From: Syntrophus sp. GWC2_56_31
GTDB lineage: Bacteria > Desulfobacterota > Syntrophia > Syntrophales > UBA5619
Reading direction: 5' to 3'
Length of the DNA stretch: 35,611 bases
Assembly (NCBI GenBank): GCA_001829875.1
Contig: MICN01000062.1
Location: forward strand, 1 to 35,611
A program made the position numbers and the translations under genes. Positions within the stretch are counted from its first letter, which is position 1, and each line of letters begins with the position of its first letter. Shown one piece after another: positions 31,848 through 35,611 of this stretch. The notes below the pieces were generated by a model. It was not told where the DNA came from and did no database searches. It saw only the letters and a program-made list of their open reading frames with translations.

Positions 31848-32769
31848 GATGACCACCGTATCCTTTGAGCAGGCCGAGTTTGATCGCCTCTTCTTTCATG
31901 TAGCGCGCCTCCCGATCATTCGGTTCCCGCCAGGGGCGGCGAACGGTGCCGCAATCGATCCCTTTCAGCTTGAGAAAGGTGTAACATCCCGCCGGACGGA
32001 ATCCGCCGGCAGATTGAATCTTTCGCTCCGCAATGACTAGGTTTTGCAGCTCGCCGGACTTCTTCCAATCGTGGGCTTCCAGTGCCCGATAGAGGGCGAC
32101 GGTCAGCTCGGGAAAGGCGTTTGCGGTTCCCGAGATGCATCCCTTGATGCCGATATTGTATGCCGGCTGCATCAGCCCTACCGAACCGCTCATGCAGGCG
32201 AAGTCCGGATTCACACGGGTCGCCGCCTGATTGAACTCTCCGAGCAGCGTGAAGCTGCCGCTGGAATCCTTCATTCCAAGGACTCCGACCGCCACTAACT
32301 TGGCCAACAATTCGGATGTCAGAGTGTAGCCGCTTGTTCGTGGATTGTTATAGATGAAGGTAGGCACACGGACCGATGCTGCGATATCGGCGAAATGACG
32401 GACGATCTGGCTCTCATCGTATGCGTCCGCTCCGGAATAATAGTAGGGAGCAACGGCTGCCACCGCCGCCGAGCCGAGTTCCTCGGCGTGTTTTGCCAGC
32501 TCGATCGTCGCCCGCGTGGATGCTTCGCCGACATGGGTGATGATCGGGAGGCGGCCTTTCACCTCATCGTGGATGATTTCCGCCACCCTTTTCCTCTCTT
32601 CGATGGTCATCAGGACCGCGCTGCCGTAAGAGCCGTTTATGAAAAAGCCGTGGACCCTTTCGCTCATCAGGTAGCGGATCACATTGCGAATCCCTGTTTC
32701 ATAAACATCGCCCTCTTCCGTAAAGCTTGTGATGACCGGCGGGTAGATCCCTTCGAAACATTTGGTCAT
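31837..32769 (-). CDS. DapA/NanA-family (DHDPS-type) lyase or aldolase
   Basis: This is a 310-residue TIM-barrel protein. The Schiff-base Lys is in VLGMKDSSG (about 165), the catalytic Tyr in FIYNNPRTSGY (about 139), and the substrate carboxylate loop reads NGSYGSAVLM instead of the GTTGE of true dihydrodipicolinate synthase. It is therefore probably not a lysine-biosynthesis enzyme but a catabolic lyase/aldolase that makes or uses pyruvate-like 2-oxo acids. It is co-transcribed with a GntR regulator (13-base gap) and an OsmC gene. Given the linked dsrA and exporter operators, a substrate releasing sulfite or related to sulfonates can be proposed, without direct evidence. Confidence 0.85.
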   Translation of the reverse strand: MTKCFEGIYPPVITSFTEEGDVYETGIRNVIRYLMSERVHGFFINGSYGSAVLMTIEERKRVAEIIHDEVKGRLPIITHVGEASTRATIELAKHAEELGSAAVAAVAPYYYSGADAYDESQIVRHFADIAASVRVPTFIYNNPRTSGYTLTSELLAKLVAVGVLGMKDSSGSFTLLGEFNQAATRVNPDFACMSGSVGLMQPAYNIGIKGCISGTANAFPELTVALYRALEAHDWKKSGELQNLVIAERKIQSAGGFRPAGCYTFLKLKGIDCGTVRRPWREPNDREARYMKEEAIKLGLLKGYGGHHVG

Positions 32770-32782
32770 ATTGTTCCTTTAC

Positions 32783-33553
32783 TCAACCCAGCAGACTCGA
32801 ATAATCCAGTTCAAAGACCGCCGAGTCGCTGATCTTCAACCGTACCCGGTCCCCGCGAAAGATGCCGCGACTGAAGCGTACCGGTTTGCCGTTCTGGTCG
32901 AACGTCACACCTACAACGGCCAAAAAAAGGGGGACATGTGGATTCCCGAGCAGTTTCTTTTCTTTTTTGGAAATGATCGGAGCTTCGATCCAGATATCGC
33001 TTCGGGACAGGCGGATATCGCACTGCTCCTGAAACAAACGATTCAGGGATTGCGATTCGAGATCCTCTTTCATGAGGTTTTCGCAGAGGTTCGCGGGCAT
33101 GAAGGCGGTTTGCAGGACCATCGGCTCGCCTTTTACAATCCTCAACCGCTGGATCTTTAAAGCGCGGGCAGATTTGGCAAGCTTCAGGGCCGCAGCGACC
33201 TCCTCGCTGGGATCGATCAGCTCTTTCAGGATAAGTTTCGTCTCAACCTCCAGACCTTGCGCCTTCATTTTTTCTGTAAAGCTCAGAATCTGGGACGTTT
33301 GATGCAATATCTTCGGGAACGCTACGAAACTGCCTTTACCGGGCACACGAAAGATCCGTTCCCGATCCGCGAGCTGATCCATCGCTTTGCGCACCGTGCT
33401 CCGACTCGTCTGCCATTGCGCGCACAACTCTTTCTCCGAGGGGAGGCGATCATAAGGCTTCAGTTGATTCGCTTGAATCTGCGCAGTTAAAGCTTCAATG
33501 ATCTGGCGGTGCTTTGTGAGGTAACTATTTTCGGGGTATTCCATGGTCTTCAT
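32783..33553 (-). CDS. GntR-family regulator, HutC subfamily
   Basis: This is a 256-residue repressor-type protein. The N-terminal winged helix (about 10-80) has IQANQLKPYDRLPSEKELCA and WQTSRSTVRKAMDQLADRER, the standard GntR text. The C-terminal UTRA effector domain (about 95-250) has LKIQRLRIVKGEPMVLQTAF and ends RFSRGIFRGDRVRLKI, placing it in the HutC group. That group binds GT-N-TA-N-AC-type sites, which occur before dsrA, the YeiH gene and the cytochrome gene. It heads the GntR-DapA-OsmC operon. The effector may be the DapA-like enzyme's substrate. An internal start at 33544 is also possible. Confidence 0.92.
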   Translation of the reverse strand: MKTMEYPENSYLTKHRQIIEALTAQIQANQLKPYDRLPSEKELCAQWQTSRSTVRKAMDQLADRERIFRVPGKGSFVAFPKILHQTSQILSFTEKMKAQGLEVETKLILKELIDPSEEVAAALKLAKSARALKIQRLRIVKGEPMVLQTAFMPANLCENLMKEDLESQSLNRLFQEQCDIRLSRSDIWIEAPIISKKEKKLLGNPHVPLFLAVVGVTFDQNGKPVRFSRGIFRGDRVRLKISDSAVFELDYSSLLG

Positions 33554-33610
33554 CCTTGAATTCAGATTGTTGCCACCATCCCCAGCAGTGGCAAACTGTA
33601 TTTATTGGCA

Positions 33611-33640
33611 AATTTACCTATACGCAAGAGGGTTTGTCAA
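33611..33640 (-). promoter_or_regulatory. Promoter of the GntR-DapA-OsmC operon
   Basis: TTGACA (33635-33640), an 18-base spacer and TAAATT (33611-33616) on the minus strand. The spacer contains CTATACG (33618-33624 on the plus strand), one half of the operator found before dsrA, which suggests weak autoregulation. The gene start is about 60 bases downstream. Confidence 0.5.
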
Positions 33641-33740
33641 GGTGTTTTATGTTCGAAAAGGGTTGGATTGATTTCCTTGTATAGTGGATCATATGAAGTC
33701 CTGACGGTGTATGAGGATGCGGCAGTGTGTGTGATACACC

Positions 33741-33806
33741 CGAAGAGAAAAAAGACCCCCCGCAGCCCAAAATCAAAGGGTTTTAAGGGGATCTTTTTTC
33801 TCTTTT
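33741..33806 (-). terminator. Strong, probably bidirectional terminator after the cytochrome gene
   Basis: AAGAGAAAAAAGA followed by CCCC (33743-33759) pairs with GGGG and TCTTTTTTCTCTT (33787-33804), with about a 27-base loop. The T-run lies in the descending stem, so it works as an intrinsic terminator. On the minus strand it ends the split-Soret cytochrome transcript nine bases after its stop and separates it from the GntR operon promoter. Confidence 0.75.
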
Positions 33807-33814
33807 TCGGTGCC

Positions 33815-34624
33815 TTACATTTTCGGATGCACTTGTTTCATGGATGGAGTGAAGTGGCATCCGCCGCAATCGCTCATACCCCTCGTGTTTTCGAGCGTGC
33901 TCCCTTTATCGTGGCAGCTCCTGCAAGCCTGCGCGGCGGCCGAAAGGGGGTACGCCATCTTGAAGGCGCCGTCGGCATATTTGTTGAGCGCTTCCGCCGT
34001 GTGCTTTGCAACTGAAGCGGTGAGCCAGCCGCAACGCTCGGACCGCTCTTTGGAAAAGGATTTGAACTTTGACGCCTTGCACCATTTGGACACGGAAACG
34101 TGACAGAGATTGGAGCCGGAGACCGATTTGATAATCTCATATTTGGGATTCTTCGGTCTGTAATCCGGGAGCGCCGTCTGCTCATACCAAAGGAAGACAT
34201 CCTGGATGATGGCATAGGCCGCTTCCCTCGGTTTCTTATCCATGCCGCCCGTGACTAAAAATATGGCGCTGGCCGCCCCATTCAATGACCCGCACAGGGA
34301 TGCCACGTCTGCCACCCCTCCCTGCCCAACAACAAGCAAGGTCGAGGGCATCATCGTATAGGGAAAGCCGATCTCTTTCCTCAGCGGAGCGACAATCGAT
34401 TCGAATACCCCATAGGAACATGCCCCCTTGTAGAATCCGGCGTAAGCCGCTTCCGCCACTGCCGCCGGGTCGAGTTTTTTATAGGGCCAGGGAAGATCGG
34501 GTATTTTGGTCTGCTCCCCCGCACCGATGGCGCTGTTGGCCATGGAAAGAGTCAAACCGGCAAATCCGGTCCCCATCGCCGCCATTCCCGCTTTTTTCAT
34601 CAGATCTCTTCGTGATAATCCCAT
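33815..34624 (-). CDS. Tat-exported split-Soret-type multiheme cytochrome (C_GCAxxG_C_C family)
   Basis: This is a 269-residue exported protein. The N-terminus MGLSRRDLMKKAGMAAMGTG carries the twin-arginine motif SRRDLMK. The body has the C-GCAxxG-type text GACSYGVFESI and SLCGSLNGAASAIFLVTGG. Two c-type haem motifs, CRSCH and CGGCH, lie at the C-terminus, as in split-Soret cytochrome c. The start was chosen at 34624 because of GGAGG six bases upstream and the Tat motif; the longer frame runs into the operator. It is transcribed alone from a promoter carrying the same operator as dsrA. It is likely a periplasmic electron carrier or oxyanion-active haem protein of the same regulon; the exact reaction is unknown. 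Confidence 0.85.
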   Translation of the reverse strand: MGLSRRDLMKKAGMAAMGTGFAGLTLSMANSAIGAGEQTKIPDLPWPYKKLDPAAVAEAAYAGFYKGACSYGVFESIVAPLRKEIGFPYTMMPSTLLVVGQGGVADVASLCGSLNGAASAIFLVTGGMDKKPREAAYAIIQDVFLWYEQTALPDYRPKNPKYEIIKSVSGSNLCHVSVSKWCKASKFKSFSKERSERCGWLTASVAKHTAEALNKYADGAFKMAYPLSAAAQACRSCHDKGSTLENTRGMSDCGGCHFTPSMKQVHPKM

Positions 34625-34658
34625 TTTTTCCTCCTTAGGTGAAATAAGTGACGTACAT

Positions 34659-34696
34659 GTATAGACATGTATAGCATAGAAATTTTGCGGTTGCAA
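34659..34696 (-). promoter_or_regulatory. Cytochrome-gene promoter with GntR/HutC-type operator
   Basis: TTGCAA (34691-34696), a 17-base spacer and TATACA (34668-34673) on the minus strand, continuing into TATACATGTCTATAC with the core GTCTATAC (34659-34666 on the complementary strand as GTATAGAC). This is the same layout as at dsrA and the YeiH gene, with matching -35, spacing and -10/operator overlap. Confidence 0.78.
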
Positions 34697-34802
34697 GAAA
34701 AAAGAGCGGATATGATTTTGTTTGGAAAAAGGTAAAAAAATAGATATAGATTACTTCTTGGTTTTCCCTGACCTTTCATACAGGGAGAAATACGAAGACG
34801 GG

Positions 34803-35611
34803 GTGTCAGTGAACAACGGTCATACTTTTTGCGAGGCGGAAAAACTGCCGAAAAGACCCTGCGCCCTTCTCTGGGACGAATCGCTCCTCTGGGGGTTGAT
34901 GGCCTGGCGGGCGCTCAAGGAGGCGGGACTGCCCTTTGACCTCCTCCGGTCGGAGGATATCCGGGCGGGGGGGCTCGCCGATTACCGGATGATCTTTGTT
35001 CCGGGCGGCTGGGCGTCGAACAAGCTCAGCGCCCTCGGAGATGCGGGCATGGAGGAGATCCGCCGTTTTGTCGCAGGCGGCGGCGCTTACCTCGGGATCT
35101 GCGGCGGTGCGGGGATGGCCACGGAAAAAGGACTGGATCTCCTGCCGGTCAAGAGAAAGTCTTCAGGAGACAGGGTCCCCAGCTTCAGCGGCCCTATCCG
35201 TCTGTCCTGCGCCGACTACGAGATCTGGCGAGATATCCATACACCTGTTTTCTGTCTCTGGTGGCCGTCGCAGTTCCAGGTCGAGGATCCGAAGGTCGAG
35301 ATACTGGCCAGATATGAAGAAGCACAGGCGGACGCCTTCAGTGCGGATATCAATGTCGCCGACGGGGGGATCATCGGCTGGTCTGAGCTGGAGCAGCGCT
35401 ACGGGATTCTTTTAAACCCGGCGCGACTGCGCGGTGCGCCGGTGGTCGTAGAGGGGCGCTTCGGCCGCGGGAGGGTGATCCTGTCGCTGGTTCATTTCGA
35501 TACGCCCGGCGACCCAAACGGCGCCATCGTTTTGCGAAATCTCTGGGGTCCTCCATCTTCATGCCATCCTTCCGAGCCCCCACTGGGCATGAAGTGTCAG
35601 TCGCATCGGTT
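34803..35611 (+). CDS. BPL_N-type glutamine-amidotransferase-like protein, partial
   Basis: The frame is open from at least 34743 to the right edge, giving 269 codons from the GTG at 34803. It reads CALLWDESLLWGLMAWRALK, then FVPGGWASNKL and AYLGICGGAGMAT, the nucleophile-elbow text of the class I amidotransferase-like BPL_N (biotin-protein ligase N-terminal) domain, with the candidate Cys in GICGG at about residue 103. A closing GRFGRGRVILSLVHFDTPGD with a His fits the same fold. The true start is uncertain: no good ribosome site is seen. The gene continues outside the window. It is divergent from the cytochrome gene, and their 180-base gap holds the regulated promoter. Confidence 0.65.
   Translation, partial: MSVNNGHTFCEAEKLPKRPCALLWDESLLWGLMAWRALKEAGLPFDLLRSEDIRAGGLADYRMIFVPGGWASNKLSALGDAGMEEIRRFVAGGGAYLGICGGAGMATEKGLDLLPVKRKSSGDRVPSFSGPIRLSCADYEIWRDIHTPVFCLWWPSQFQVEDPKVEILARYEEAQADAFSADINVADGGIIGWSELEQRYGILLNPARLRGAPVVVEGRFGRGRVILSLVHFDTPGDPNGAIVLRNLWGPPSSCHPSEPPLGMKCQSHR

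Noticed and set aside
34996-35415. 139-codon plus-strand frame rich in Ser and Arg
   Set aside because: It is out of frame with the BPL_N-type gene, whose motifs (VPGG, GICGG) are in the longer open frame.
1-35611. CRISPR arrays, tRNA/rRNA genes, insertion sequences and prophage genes
   Set aside because: No regularly spaced repeats, cloverleaf arms, transposase motifs or phage genes were found by eye.

Overview
The window looks like chromosomal DNA of an anaerobic, sulfite/sulfate-reducing member of the Desulfobacterota, possibly of the Syntrophales/Syntrophobacterales type. The evidence is a reductive-type dsrA-dsrB-dsrD-dsrN-dsrC run, a dsrM start at the left edge, two further HdrD/NarI-type membrane redox modules, an Orange-Protein-like cluster (MinD/ParA-ferredoxin ATPases, NifX proteins and a sigma-54 activator) and a split-Soret-type cytochrome. 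Almost everything is on the minus strand. The exceptions are a YeiH-type transporter (29600-31138) and a partial amidotransferase-like gene at the right edge. No tRNA, rRNA, CRISPR array or insertion sequence was seen.

Layout from left to right: start of dsrM; a truncated rhodanese; an Mrp-NifX fusion ATPase; an MFS transporter; a molybdate ABC operon in which both ModA and ModC carry internal deletions; FmdB and a small Cys-rich protein; two ferredoxin-containing ParA/MinD ATPases, two Gly/Arg-rich small proteins and two NifX-family proteins, led by a PAS-AAA sigma-54 activator (the Orange Protein layout); a frameshifted NapH-like protein and a DUF134-ferredoxin fusion; an RND efflux pump remnant; one HdrD/NarI module; a response regulator and a PAS histidine kinase; a second HdrD/NarI module whose HdrD carries a fused receiver domain; a macro-domain protein; then dsrC, dsrN, dsrD, dsrB and dsrA. 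Right of dsrA is an unfamiliar four-gene operon (GNAT/DUF2156, TraB, GNAT/DUF2156, radical SAM-SPASM). Next come the divergent YeiH transporter, a GntR-DapA-OsmC operon, a split-Soret cytochrome gene and the right-edge gene.

Two things stand out. First, dsrA, the YeiH gene and the cytochrome gene share one promoter design: a -35 of TTGCWA, a 17-base spacer, and a -10 embedded in TATACATGTCTATAC. This element contains the GT-N-TA-N-AC core typical of HutC-subfamily GntR repressors, and a GntR/HutC-type regulator is encoded between YeiH and the cytochrome. This suggests a compact sulfite/sulfonate-responsive regulon that includes dissimilatory sulfite reductase. Second, an HdrD-receiver fusion sits next to a sensor kinase with Cys-containing PAS domains and a stand-alone receiver of the same type, which suggests two-component signalling built into a membrane electron-transfer complex.

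Several genes are visibly damaged (rhodanese, modA, modC, NapH-like, RND remnant). Either this genome is eroding or the assembly has local errors, and read mapping would be needed to tell. Functions below rest on motifs and family knowledge read by eye; no database search was run.
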